DNA of 64,000 nucleotides from Nodosilinea sp. PGN35 (GCF_029109325.1 NZ_JAQKQJ010000010.1:248001-312000), one strand, 5' to 3'; counted from the first letter of the stretch, positions 38,800 through 47,770 are shown. The notes: a model not told the origin generated them from the letters alone. Program-made: numbers and translations.

Positions 38800-39866
38800 G
38801 GGGTATGCGGTTCTGAGGGGGCGAGAAGCTGGGTTTTAAGCTCGTTCAGGTACAGCTCGGTGCCGATGGGGCCGGGTAAGCCCAGGCACAGGTAGGCGGG
38901 GATGAAATAGACTCGCCCGGCCTGACTGGCATCGAGGGACTGGGCGATCGCATTGTTTGCCCAGGCCTGCTTGAGGCGGTTGAGCTGGTGGTTGGTAAAC
39001 TCAGCGCCCGCCGTTGACTGCATCGGGCTATCCCAGTTAAAGCCCAGCAGAATAATCGAATCCGCCCCGTTGAGCTCGGGTAACGCCTCCAGCGACACCG
39101 CTGCCGGGGTGCGCAGCTCGGCCTCCTGAATGCCTGAGGGGTAGAGCAGTTGAAACCCTAGCTCTTTGACCAACGCGCCGCAAAAGCTGTTGCTGTGGCT
39201 GATCAGGGCAAAGGTCTGGGCATCTCCAGAGGTCAGCATCAGCACGTTGGGATGCTCAGCCACGGCGGCGGCGAACTCGGCCTGGGCCGCTTTAACCCGG
39301 TCTTCTGTGGCGGCGATCAGGGTTTGGGCGCGATCGCCCTGGTTCAGCGCCTGGCCGATTTCTCGCAGATGGGTCTGCCCTCCCGCCACGTCAAACACCA
39401 GCGTTGGGGCAATCCCTGAGAGGGTAGCGTACTGCCCGGCGTTGTAGTCGGGGCTTAAAATCAAATCGGGCTGGACGCCCAAAATTGCCTCAATCGAGGG
39501 CTGATAGGCCAGCCCCACATTGACCGGCTGGGTGGTCACCCGGTCGCCCAGATAGGGAATTTGCCGGGCCGGGTCGGTATAGTCGCCCTGGTGCAGAACC
39601 ATGTGATCGCCGTACCCGGCGGGTTGTGCCCCCAGCGCCAGCACCTGCTCCAGCAGGTACGGCCCCAGCACCACCACCCGCTGGGGCTGCCCACAAATTT
39701 CGGTCTCCCCCAGGCTGTGGGCAACGGTGCGGCAGTCTGCCGGGGCAGCGGGCTGAGCCTCCGGCAGGTCAGCCCCTGGTATGTCGGCAATTCCTTTACA
39801 GGCCACCATCCATCCAGCCGTAAACACCGCTAATGAGAATGTTTTGATCGCTGCAATAGGTCTCAT
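38796..39866 (-). CDS. ferric-siderophore binding lipoprotein FecB-like, type B (2)
   Basis: The 356-aa protein has a signal with lipobox WMVAC, then CRTVAHSLGETEICGQPQRV and LALGAQPAGY, the type B features shared with 25331. Its stop overlaps the start of the Apd1-like gene. It is transcribed in the same direction as receptor 3, from which a palindromic element (39931-40031) separates it. Confidence 0.9.
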   Translation of the reverse strand: MRPIAAIKTFSLAVFTAGWMVACKGIADIPGADLPEAQPAAPADCRTVAHSLGETEICGQPQRVVVLGPYLLEQVLALGAQPAGYGDHMVLHQGDYTDPARQIPYLGDRVTTQPVNVGLAYQPSIEAILGVQPDLILSPDYNAGQYATLSGIAPTLVFDVAGGQTHLREIGQALNQGDRAQTLIAATEDRVKAAQAEFAAAVAEHPNVLMLTSGDAQTFALISHSNSFCGALVKELGFQLLYPSGIQEAELRTPAAVSLEALPELNGADSIILLGFNWDSPMQSTAGAEFTNHQLNRLKQAWANNAIAQSLDASQAGRVYFIPAYLCLGLPGPIGTELYLNELKTQLLAPSEPHTP

Positions 39867-39930
39867 ACAAAATCTGATTTGGTAAACCCCGATTCATCAC
39901 CAGGAATCCTGTAGGGGCGTAGCATGCTAT

Positions 39931-40031
39931 CGCTATGGTCAATTGGGTTAAGACATTCAGCAACCCTAGGAACGTTCAAAGGTTTGAACGTTCCTAGGAA
40001 AATTGTCCTAACCAGACTGGCTACAGCTATA
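39931..40031. repeat. dispersed palindromic element, copy C
   Basis: The core is a perfect 16-bp inverted repeat CCTAGGAACGTTCAAA with a 2-nt spacer (39965-39998). The outer arms are GGTTAAGACA and TGTCCTAACC. It sits between receptor 3 and the FecB-like gene, inside the presumed operon, where its RNA form would be a strong hairpin. Confidence 0.75.
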
Positions 40032-40034
40032 CGT

Positions 40035-42590
40035 CTAAAACGACACCGACACCGACCCCACAATCGACAGTGGAGCTCCGGGAGCGTTGCCGAAATTGCG
40101 AGAATTGTTGGTGCTGCTGATGTAGTTAACGTCGAAAAGGTTGTTGATGTTTAACCCCATCCGCCAGTCATCTCGCTCGTAGAAAAGGGCTGCATTGGTC
40201 AGAAAATAGTCGCCCACCGTGAAACTATTGGCCAGATCGCCGTAGCGATCGCCCACATAGTTGACGCCCAGGCCAAAGCCCACCCCCTGCAAATTGCCCG
40301 CCTGAATTTGGTAGGTCGTCCACAGGCCAGCGCTGTGAACTGGAGCATTAAAGAGACGATTGCCGACCGGAATTGTGTTGTCCTGGGTCACCCTGGCATC
40401 GGTATAGGCATAGTTGGCAATCACGTTCCAGCCGGGCAAAATTTCGCCCGCAATGTCGAATTCGATTCCCTGGCTGCGCTGCTCCCCGGCTGCGATCGTG
40501 AAAAAGGGGTTGTTAGGGTCGGTGGTCGCCACGTTCCGCTTAGTGATGTTGTAGTAAGCCAGAGTGGCAAATAGGTTGCCGTCGAGAAATTCTGCTTTGG
40601 CTCCCACTTCAAACCCCCTAGCGATTTGAGTGTCGAGCGGCACCCCGCTGGCGGTTTGTCCTGAGTTGGGGGTAAAGGACTGGGAATAGTTGGCGTAGAG
40701 CGATACGGTGTCTGCGGGTTGGTAGACCAGGCCAACCCGAGGGCTCCAGGCCTGATCGGAACGGCTGCTGGCCGGACTATTCAGGTTGCGAAAGTTGACG
40801 CTGTCGTAGCGCAAACTGGCCACCAAAATCACATTGTCGGTGAAGGAGATTTGGTCCTGTAGAAATACGCCGATGCGATCGTGCTCCGTGTCAAACGGAG
40901 GCAACGGGGGCAACGACTCAAAATTGGGCCGGGGAGCCCCATACACCGGATTAAAAATATTCAGGGGGAGCGGGTTAGCCAGATTGAGCCGGGTGTATCG
41001 CTCATCGAATCGATTGAGGTTTAGGTCGGCTCCGGCCAGCAGCCGGTGTTCCACAGAACCCGTCGTGAACTCACCCACGACATTGGCCTGAAGGGTGTAG
41101 TCGTCGGAGTGATAGGCGCGATCGGCAAAAAAGCGGGTGATGTCTCCGGTCGTTTCGTCTACCAAGAAGGGCAGCGCCGTCAGCACGTTGTAGTCTTGGC
41201 CGACGTAGCGAAAGCCCTGGTTTAAAGTCCAGCTGTCGCTGAACTGGTGGGTTAGATCGTAGCCCAGGGTGAGGGCACGGTTCCTTAAAAAGTCGTCGGG
41301 TTCACCGAGAATGCGGCTGCGCGGCACATTGGCGATCGCCTCCCCAAAGGCGGGCAATCCCAAATCGAAGGGCACTTGCTCATTGATATATTCCGTCAGC
41401 ACCGTCAGGCTGGTGCGATCGCCAATCTCCCAACTCACCACTGGCGCAAGAAAGAATCGATTCGCATCGGTGTTAAAGTCCCGAAACCCATCCTCCCGCT
41501 GGTAGGCGGCAGTGAGGCGATAGCGCAGGGCGGCGTCGGCGGTGACTGGCCCGGTCAGGTCGAGGGTGGGGCGAACGAACCCATAGCTGCCCAACTGAAG
41601 GCCAACGGTATAGGCAGGTTCGGCCAGGGGGCGCACGGTGACCAGGTTGACCAGCCCGCCTGGGTCGGCCTGACCAAACAGCACCGAAGACGGCCCTTTG
41701 ATCACTTCAATGCGCTCAACATTGGCAATTTCCTGGCTGCCCAGGCTGTTATTCACTCGGTAGCCATCGCGCAAAATGGGCCCCGCGGTGAAACTGTCGC
41801 TGGTAAACCCCCGAATGGTCAGGTTGGTGCTGTTTCCAAACGGCCCCAGACGACCCGAGACACTGCTGACGTTGCGCAGGGCGTCATCTACGCGAGTAAT
41901 TTGCTGGTCTTCTAGCACCTGGCGAGGAATCACCTGAACCGCCTGGGGCACCTCCAGCAGAGGGGTGTCGGTGCGGGTGGCGCTGCTGGCATTGGGCACG
42001 ACATAACCGCTGTTAGCCTGCTCCCCCGTCACCGCGATTTGAATCGTGTCGTCCGTCGGGGCCCCAGCCGCTGGGTCGCCCGGCCTGGCGCTGAGGACTA
42101 GGCTGGCGGCACCGACGCTGACCTGGGCCACCGGGGGAGCATCGGTGCCGGTGATGGCCACGCGCACCTGGTTGTCGTCCAGGGGGCTGAGGGTGACCAG
42201 GGCAATCCCTGGGAGGGGGGCGGCGGCAGTAAACTCACCCCCCTCGGGCAGGGCCAGCACGGCGTTGGGAATGTCGGCAATCAGGGCGTTGCCTGCGATC
42301 GCCGTCGTCGGGCCGACCAGTTCCCCCGTGGTTTGCAGGGTCAGCTCCAGGGTGCCATCCCGCTCGACGATCTGCACCCCGGTAATTTGCACCACCGGGG
42401 TTTGGGCCAGCCAGTCTGCCACGGTGGTCGTCGGTCGATCGACCTCGCTCAGGGGTAGCGCTTGGGCAGGGGCAATCCCGGCCTCCAACGCTGCCGTGTC
42501 TTGAGCCATAGCCGCTGAGCCTGTCCATAACCCCAGCCCCATCGCCACCCAAGCCGAGTGACCCAGCCAAATCATCCGCGTCTTGCCCAT
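40035..42590 (-). CDS. TonB-dependent siderophore receptor with AMIN domain (3)
   Basis: The 851-aa protein has a signal peptide ending SAAMAQD, an AMIN-like domain (about 45-185; IADIPNAVLALPEG, ITGTDAPP), TonB-box-like IQIAVTG, a plug (LEVPQAVQVIPRQVLED, VERIEVIKGPSSVLFG, GGLVNLVTVRPL) and a barrel with C-terminal VSVSF. It should import a ferric siderophore. ATG 42590 is chosen over GTG 42602. It is the first gene of the minus-strand module. Confidence 0.92.
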   Translation of the reverse strand: MGKTRMIWLGHSAWVAMGLGLWTGSAAMAQDTAALEAGIAPAQALPLSEVDRPTTTVADWLAQTPVVQITGVQIVERDGTLELTLQTTGELVGPTTAIAGNALIADIPNAVLALPEGGEFTAAAPLPGIALVTLSPLDDNQVRVAITGTDAPPVAQVSVGAASLVLSARPGDPAAGAPTDDTIQIAVTGEQANSGYVVPNASSATRTDTPLLEVPQAVQVIPRQVLEDQQITRVDDALRNVSSVSGRLGPFGNSTNLTIRGFTSDSFTAGPILRDGYRVNNSLGSQEIANVERIEVIKGPSSVLFGQADPGGLVNLVTVRPLAEPAYTVGLQLGSYGFVRPTLDLTGPVTADAALRYRLTAAYQREDGFRDFNTDANRFFLAPVVSWEIGDRTSLTVLTEYINEQVPFDLGLPAFGEAIANVPRSRILGEPDDFLRNRALTLGYDLTHQFSDSWTLNQGFRYVGQDYNVLTALPFLVDETTGDITRFFADRAYHSDDYTLQANVVGEFTTGSVEHRLLAGADLNLNRFDERYTRLNLANPLPLNIFNPVYGAPRPNFESLPPLPPFDTEHDRIGVFLQDQISFTDNVILVASLRYDSVNFRNLNSPASSRSDQAWSPRVGLVYQPADTVSLYANYSQSFTPNSGQTASGVPLDTQIARGFEVGAKAEFLDGNLFATLAYYNITKRNVATTDPNNPFFTIAAGEQRSQGIEFDIAGEILPGWNVIANYAYTDARVTQDNTIPVGNRLFNAPVHSAGLWTTYQIQAGNLQGVGFGLGVNYVGDRYGDLANSFTVGDYFLTNAALFYERDDWRMGLNINNLFDVNYISSTNNSRNFGNAPGAPLSIVGSVSVSF

Positions 42591-42607
42591 CTTGACTTCC
42601 ACAACAA

Positions 42608-42626
42608 ACAGGAATAACTCTCAATA
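42608..42626. promoter_or_regulatory. candidate Fur box upstream of receptor 3
   Basis: On the minus strand TTGAGAGTTATTCCTG resembles the better palindrome at 44715 (TGAGAATTATTCCTCA). It lies about 18 bp before the receptor start. By eye only. Confidence 0.4.
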
Positions 42627-42829
42627 AAGGGATGATAGAGAGGTTGGGGCTGATTTTTCTTTGTGAACCGGAGTTTTTTCTTTGCGAAGTGAAGGAATAA
42701 CCCCAGTTGGGGCAACACTATTCCCGCTGGGCAAGCTTACCCGAAGTGCGGTTCGACGACGCTGCAACGCCCTACGCTACAGCGGCTCGATGCGTTACGC
42801 TGGCCTTAGCAGGTCGCTGAGGTGTTTCA

Positions 42830-43399
42830 ATGGCGCAGACCAAGGCTAAATGTCTCACCTTCGATGACTATCTAGTCTATGACGACGGTTCTGATCGCCG
42901 CTACGACCTGCTGCAAAACGGAGATCTGGTCGCAGTGCCCAATGAGTCGGCGTTGAATGACTATCTGGCCCGATGGCTGATGATGAAGCTATCGGCTGTG
43001 GTTGACCTCAGACTGATTGTTGCCCATAGCTTGACCCTTGAAGTGGAGCCGGTAGGCGATTCCTACAGAAACCGGCGGCCCGACCTGGTAGTTTTGCGCC
43101 CGGAGCATTTGCAGCTCAAGAGTATTCTCAAACAGACCGCTTTGCCGTTGGGCTCGCCTGCGCCACAGCTAATTGCTGAAATCGTTAGCCCTGGGGATAC
43201 CGCCAGCGATAATTACCGCCGCGACTATGAATGGAAACGGCAACAATATCAGACCTGGAACGTCCCAGAATACTGGATTATTGACCCAGTGCGCTCAAAA
43301 CTAACCGTGCTGGTGCTGGTGGACGGTTGGTATCAGAAAACGGTCTATACAGGCCAGCAGCTGGTGGTCTCAACAGTGTTTTCTGAGCTATTGCACTGA
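42830..43399 (+). CDS. Uma2-family (DUF820) putative restriction-endonuclease-fold protein
   Basis: The 189-aa protein has the PD-(D/E)XK-like core of the Uma2 family: RRPDLVVLR, LIAEIVSPGD and the lysine in YEWKRQQYQ, then VPEYWIIDP. These proteins are very numerous in cyanobacteria and their function is not settled. It is divergent from receptor 3 and is probably an unrelated gene. Confidence 0.88.
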   Translation: MAQTKAKCLTFDDYLVYDDGSDRRYDLLQNGDLVAVPNESALNDYLARWLMMKLSAVVDLRLIVAHSLTLEVEPVGDSYRNRRPDLVVLRPEHLQLKSILKQTALPLGSPAPQLIAEIVSPGDTASDNYRRDYEWKRQQYQTWNVPEYWIIDPVRSKLTVLVLVDGWYQKTVYTGQQLVVSTVFSELLH

Positions 43400-43400
43400 A

Positions 43401-43492
43401 TGGGATAGTTAGGACAGCTTCCCTGAAAACGTTCGAACGTTCAAACGTTTCTGAGGGTTCTGATTGTCCTAACCTAGGTGACCAGGACTATA
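43401..43492. repeat. dispersed palindromic element, copy D
   Basis: Outer arms AGTTAGGACA and TGTCCTAACC are inverted; the centre is AACGTTCGAACGTT with flanking AAACG. It begins right after the Uma2 stop. A further stretch shared with copy B follows (GGATAGCC...CCGGCTGTCCAC, 43557-43580). Confidence 0.72.
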
Positions 43493-43630
43493 CACCTAGA
43501 AGCTGCGGAGTTACTCAAAGACACTCTGTCCTGAGAAGCGCGAATCAAACACCGTAGGATAGCCGTTCCGGCTGTCCACTGCGCCAGAGCCCTATTCAGC
43601 ATCGCCCGCGAAAGGATCTAAGCCAGGCCC

Positions 43631-44692
43631 TCACGGCTGTTTCCCCAGCTGGTACGCCTTGGGGCTGATGCCAAACTGGCGGCGAAAGGCGGTGCTGAAC
43701 GCCTCGGGATTGCAGTACCCGACGCGGGTGGCCACCCCGGCGATCGACAGGTGCGACTCCCGCAGCAGGATTTGGGCCAGGTGCAGGCGATGGCGCTGCC
43801 AGTAGCCGAAGGGGGTGGTGCCAAACAGGTGCTGAAAGCCCTGCTTGAGGCGGTACTCGCTGAGGCCAACCTGCTGGGCGATCGCCCCCAACAGGGGCAA
43901 TTCCCTGAGGTCTTGCACCAGCAGTTCCTTAGCGGCATGGAGTTGATCCCGTTCGGAGGCCGACAGAGGCTGGGTTTTTCGCCGCGATGCCGCGTCGTCT
44001 GACCACTGCGAAAACTGTAGCGCCAGCAGTTCGAGCGCCTTGCTCTCCAGATAGATCTGCTGCGTCAGGCCGGTGTAGGGGGCGTGGAGAATCTGCTGCA
44101 ACACCTGGTTCATGGCGGCTGTCGTCTGCCCCAGGGGCTGATGAAATCGCTGAGACCTATCCCCGCGCAAAAGGCGAGCAAGCGGTGGGCTCAGGGTTGC
44201 GTCTGCGATACAGGGGCCGAAATAGTCGATTGGGACGCAAATCATCACCCCACGAATGACCTCATCCGAGGGCCACTCTTCGACCTCGGTCAAATTGGGC
44301 AGGTGGTAGAGATAGTTGCAGCCTGCGATTTCCGTATAGTCGGGTGTCACATCTGCCTCAGCCCTGGTTCTCACTCTAGAAGAGCCCGACAGGTAAAAGG
44401 TGGCCGTCAGCGGAAAGTCAGCATTGTGGCATCTTTCAAAGTGCAAAGGTCGCCATAGCGTGGCATTGCGAATGTAGAGCGTCAGCCCATGCCGCAGGGA
44501 AATGATGCGATCGCCCCCCTGCCCCAGAACCGCTGGCAGATTGTGCTGAGCCCCCAGGGCCAGCGGTTGATAGAGCGATTCCCCCTGCCGCTGGGCCTGT
44601 TCCCCCAGTACCGACCAATCGGCCTCCGTCAGCTGAACCGCATCGGTCGATCGGCTTAGGGCTGGTTTTCTACTGCTGGCCAACGTTGCCAT
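43631..44692 (-). CDS. AraC-family activator, PchR-like (3)
   Basis: The 353-aa protein has the same layout as regulators 1 and 2, with C-terminal helices in IAQQVGLSEYRLKQGFQHLF and VATRVGYCNPEAFSTAFRR. It should activate the receptor 3 module downstream on the same strand (Uma2 intervenes on the other strand). A strong Fur-like palindrome lies just before its start. Confidence 0.87.
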   Translation of the reverse strand: MATLASSRKPALSRSTDAVQLTEADWSVLGEQAQRQGESLYQPLALGAQHNLPAVLGQGGDRIISLRHGLTLYIRNATLWRPLHFERCHNADFPLTATFYLSGSSRVRTRAEADVTPDYTEIAGCNYLYHLPNLTEVEEWPSDEVIRGVMICVPIDYFGPCIADATLSPPLARLLRGDRSQRFHQPLGQTTAAMNQVLQQILHAPYTGLTQQIYLESKALELLALQFSQWSDDAASRRKTQPLSASERDQLHAAKELLVQDLRELPLLGAIAQQVGLSEYRLKQGFQHLFGTTPFGYWQRHRLHLAQILLRESHLSIAGVATRVGYCNPEAFSTAFRRQFGISPKAYQLGKQP

Positions 44693-44714
44693 GATGACTT
44701 GCGTTCTGCAATTA

Positions 44715-44734
44715 AATGAGAATTATTCCTCATT
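44715..44734. promoter_or_regulatory. candidate Fur box upstream of AraC gene 3
   Basis: AATGAGAATTATTCCTCATT has six matching bases at each end and a TGAGAAT...ATTCCTCA layout close to the Fur 7-1-7 site, with one extra base. It lies about 23 bp before the AraC start, in the gap after tonB. Confidence 0.6.
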
Positions 44735-44790
44735 AAAAATCATACCATGGCGTCCTAGATGCAAAAGACACAGGCTCAGCAGTCCCGGCG

Positions 44791-46206
44791 TCAGCCTTCT
44801 TCATCAGCGGCGGGCGGAGCCGCAGGGGCAGGCGGCGGCGCGGCAGCCGGGGGCGGGGCGGTAGGGGCCGACGGGGCGGCAGGCGGAGCTGGGCTGGGGG
44901 GCGGAGCAACCGGCTGCGGGGCGGCGGGGGCGGGCTCTGGTTCTGCCGGGGGGCTCTGGCTGGGCGGTGCCGGAGCTGGGGCAGATTCTGTGCCCGGAGC
45001 AGGAGCGGGGTCTGATTCTGCGGCAGCGGGTTCTGGCGCAGCGGTATCGGCAGCCGGGGCAGGGGTGGCTGGCGTCGCCTCAGTCGTGGGTGCCTCAGCC
45101 CCAGGTGTAGAGGGTGCGGGGCTGGAGCTGGCCGCGGCGGGAGTGGTCTCCGGTGCTTCGGCGGCGGGGGTAGGCTGGGTGGGCACTTCCACGGCCTGGC
45201 GCTCGCCCCGGCGACGCGCATCGCGGTTGCGGCGCGACCCCTCAATGGTCAGGTCGTACTCAATGGGTACGCTGGCTCCGCCTGCGACCGGCTGAAAGCG
45301 AGAGTTACGGGCGGCCTGAATGGCGGCCTGGTCGATGGCCGGGTTGCCGCTGGAGCGGGTTAGGGTGACGCTGCGCACGCTGCCGTCGGGGTTGATATCG
45401 ACGCTTACCATCGGCTGCCCCTCAGCTCCAGCCGCCAGAGCGCTCTGGGGATAGCTGGGGCGCACGCAGTTTTGACAGGCGACAGTGCGCGAGCCCTCCC
45501 CCTGGCCGCTGCCCTGGGTAGTCGAGGGGGCCGCCGCCACCCCAGAACTCTCGCCCGCAGGCGCATTGGGAACCGTGCCGCCGCCAGCGGTGGCCGACTC
45601 AGTGGGCGCGGCGGCGGTGCTGGTGCCAGACTCCGCCCGGGAGTCGCGCAGGCGCTGCAGCAGGTCGCTCAGACGCTCGGCTCGAGAGTCAGCGGGCTCA
45701 GTGGCTACGGTTTCTGGTTCGACCTCGGGGGTTGCTTCCGCCACCGCCTCGGGTTCCTCTTCGCTGGGCGTTGGTTCGTCTTCAGCGGTGGGCTGGGGTT
45801 CTTCCAGAGCCGATTCGGCCTGGGTGTCTTCTGGCGGTTCTGGAATGTCGGCGGCAACTGGCTCAACTGGGGGAGTCACCGGGGCAGGCGGGGCCACCAC
45901 CGCTGCCCGGGGCGGGGCGCTGGCCGTCGCCGCCGCCGGATCGCTGGTTTGAGTGCTGAGTTCGGCGGGCTGGGCCGGGTCGGGCAAGACCTCGGGCTCG
46001 TCGGGCGGCGGCTCGGTGAGGGAGTCGGTGACCATCAGCTCAATGGGCGTCAGCTCATCGGTGGCCGCCTGCCAGAGGTTGAACTGGCTCAGGCTGAGGG
46101 CCGCTCCGTGCGCGCCGAGGGAACCCAACAGCCCCCACAGCAGAAGTCGCTTCAGCTTTTTTTGCTCGTGCTCATGCTGCTGTACGCAGAGATCTGAAAG
46201 GCTCAT
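44791..46206 (-). CDS. tonB: TonB-family energy transducer with C-terminal Pro/Ala tail
   Basis: The 471-aa protein has one N-terminal membrane helix (LLLWGLLGSLGAHGAALS), a long Pro/Glu-rich spacer, then the TonB C-terminal domain (about 242-330; CVRPSYPQSALAAGAEG, VDINPDGSV, ARNSRFQPVAGG). It should link ExbB/ExbD proton flow to the outer-membrane receptors. Unusually, about 135 residues of Pro/Ala repeats follow the TonB domain, which normally ends the protein. ATG 46206 is preferred over GTG 46212. Confidence 0.88.
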   Translation of the reverse strand: MSLSDLCVQQHEHEQKKLKRLLLWGLLGSLGAHGAALSLSQFNLWQAATDELTPIELMVTDSLTEPPPDEPEVLPDPAQPAELSTQTSDPAAATASAPPRAAVVAPPAPVTPPVEPVAADIPEPPEDTQAESALEEPQPTAEDEPTPSEEEPEAVAEATPEVEPETVATEPADSRAERLSDLLQRLRDSRAESGTSTAAAPTESATAGGGTVPNAPAGESSGVAAAPSTTQGSGQGEGSRTVACQNCVRPSYPQSALAAGAEGQPMVSVDINPDGSVRSVTLTRSSGNPAIDQAAIQAARNSRFQPVAGGASVPIEYDLTIEGSRRNRDARRRGERQAVEVPTQPTPAAEAPETTPAAASSSPAPSTPGAEAPTTEATPATPAPAADTAAPEPAAAESDPAPAPGTESAPAPAPPSQSPPAEPEPAPAAPQPVAPPPSPAPPAAPSAPTAPPPAAAPPPAPAAPPAADEEG

Positions 46207-46409
46207 CGGCACTTGCCCAGGGAAACGGCAAAACGGCTTTAATCATATTACATAATTGACAGCCAATGGCATTTAGTTGGCGGGTTGGATTGCTCCGCTA
46301 CCCGCCCTCCTGGGGCAAAAAGACAGCCGGTCTTTGAAGAGATCGCTATAGTCTCTGCCGTATTGACCAGGCAAATTGTGCAAATCAAGAATATTTAGAG
46401 GGGCACACA

Positions 46410-46750
46410 GTGAACAGGAGTGGGTTGAGGTGGTTCGCGGCTCTGGCGTTGGGGGCTGTGTTGGCAGTACCAATATCAGCACGTACCACGGCGGCACCGA
46501 TCTCAACAGCATTCCCACCGACGCCATTGAGCGGATGGAGCTGTCGAGCGGCACGGCGGCTACCCTGTAAGGGGCTGAGGCCTTTGGGGGTGTGGTCAAC
46601 ATTGTGACGCGGCCAGGCACGGGCATTCCCTGCTTCACGGGGGCGGCGCAGCTGGGTTCCTACGGGCTGTCAAACTTTCGAGGGCGGTTTGGGGGCAGCT
46701 TTGACGCCCCCGGCCTTGACCAGCTCTACCTGTTAGAGTCAATTTTTTAG
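46410..46750 (+). pseudogene. BtuB-like TonB-dependent receptor remnant
   Basis: A GTG at 46410 starts a signal-peptide-like MNRSGLRWFAALALGAVL. After a frame change, plug-domain text follows: LNSIPTDAIERMELSSG, AATL, then a TAA in place of the usual Tyr codon, and GAEAFGGVVNIVTRPGTGIP and QLGSYGLSNFRGRF, ending at TAG 46750. Most of the plug and all of the barrel are lost, so this is a dead receptor gene. The text is nearer to BtuB-type receptors than to the three siderophore receptors. Confidence 0.85.
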
Positions 46751-46860
46751 GAACCAACAGCGGTTGCGCTCGTTCTGAAGGGCCGGTGGCCCTCGCGGAG
46801 AGATCTGGCTATGGACTAGCGCTTGAATTCGTCTTGACATTGCACCGCCAACAGGGGTTA

Positions 46861-47541
46861 ATGCTAAATGACATAAACTTTCAATTAGAACCTATGGGTA
46901 CCATGTTTGCGGCGGGCGGCATCGTTATGTGGCCGCTGCTGGGGTTTTCAATTCTGGCGATCGCCCTGATTGTCGAGCGTTCAATCTTCTGGTTTCGCAT
47001 CAACCGCCGCCAGCGCCCGGTAATGCAGGACATTCTGCGCACCTACCGGCAGGCCCCCGTGGATGTGTACCCCAAGCTGCGGCAGAACGTGAACCTGCCC
47101 ACCGCCCGCATTTTTCTAGAGGCCCTGGAGATCGACGGGGCCAGCCCCCAGCAGTTTCACCTGGCCCTGGCCAGCGCCATGCAGGCAGAATTGCCCCAGC
47201 TGCGCCGCTTCAGCACCGTTTTTGCCACCATTATCAGCGTCGCCCCGCTGCTGGGGTTGCTGGGCACCATCCTGGGTCTGATCCGCTCCTTCGCCGCTCT
47301 GCAACTGGGCGATCTCAACACCAACACCGGAGCGGTGACCGGCGGTATTAGCGAAGCGCTGGTGTCTACGGCGGCGGGCCTGGTAGTGGCGATTGGCACT
47401 CTGCTGTTTGCCAACCTGTTTCGCGGCCTCTACAAACGCCAGCTGGCCCTCATTCAAGAGTACGGTGGCCAGCTGGAAATTTTGTACGAAACCCACTACG
47501 GACGGCAGGAGCAGCTCAGGGAAGAGTCCTTGGTGAGATAG
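46861..47541 (+). CDS. exbB: ExbB proton-channel protein
   Basis: The product (226 aa from ATG 46861; ATG 46894 or 46903 also possible) has the MotA/TolQ/ExbB fold: GGIVMWPLLGFSILAIALIVER, then ISVAPLLGLLGTILGLIRSF and ISEALVSTAAGLVVAIGTLLFANLF. With ExbD it forms the proton-driven motor for TonB. AGGGG stands 4 nt before ATG 46861. The first gene of exbB-exbD-fecC-fecD. Confidence 0.92.
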   Translation: MLNDINFQLEPMGTMFAAGGIVMWPLLGFSILAIALIVERSIFWFRINRRQRPVMQDILRTYRQAPVDVYPKLRQNVNLPTARIFLEALEIDGASPQQFHLALASAMQAELPQLRRFSTVFATIISVAPLLGLLGTILGLIRSFAALQLGDLNTNTGAVTGGISEALVSTAAGLVVAIGTLLFANLFRGLYKRQLALIQEYGGQLEILYETHYGRQEQLREESLVR

Positions 47542-47554
47542 GTGAGCAAGATCA

Positions 47555-47770
47555 AGTTTTGAGTTCTAAGGTCTAAATTTTGGGTTTTTACTGCCCTCAG
47601 GCGACTTTTAGAACACAGTTTCCCTCAATGGTGGGCGGTGCCCACCCTACAGCGGCGAAGGCTACTGTAGGGCGCTGGGATGTTCTTTTCTGGAATCTTC
47701 TAAAAGGGCTCGGCCTCAAAACTCAAAACTCAAAACTTAGAACTTAGAACTCAAAACTCAAAACTAATCA
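47555..47770. repeat. heptanucleotide array and GTGGGC hairpin between exbB and exbD
   Basis: AAAACTC/AGAACTT 7-nt units fill 47718-47766, and similar units start near 47560. Between them lies the hairpin GGTGGGCGGTGCCCACC (47629-47646), a form that recurs at 55159-55175. The gap is 270 bp, long for genes of one operon. Confidence 0.75.

Noticed and set aside
45472..46197. Gly/Arg-rich 241-codon frame opposite tonB
   Set aside because: It is the complement of the Pro/Glu-rich TonB spacer; such text arises from the codon bias of the real gene.
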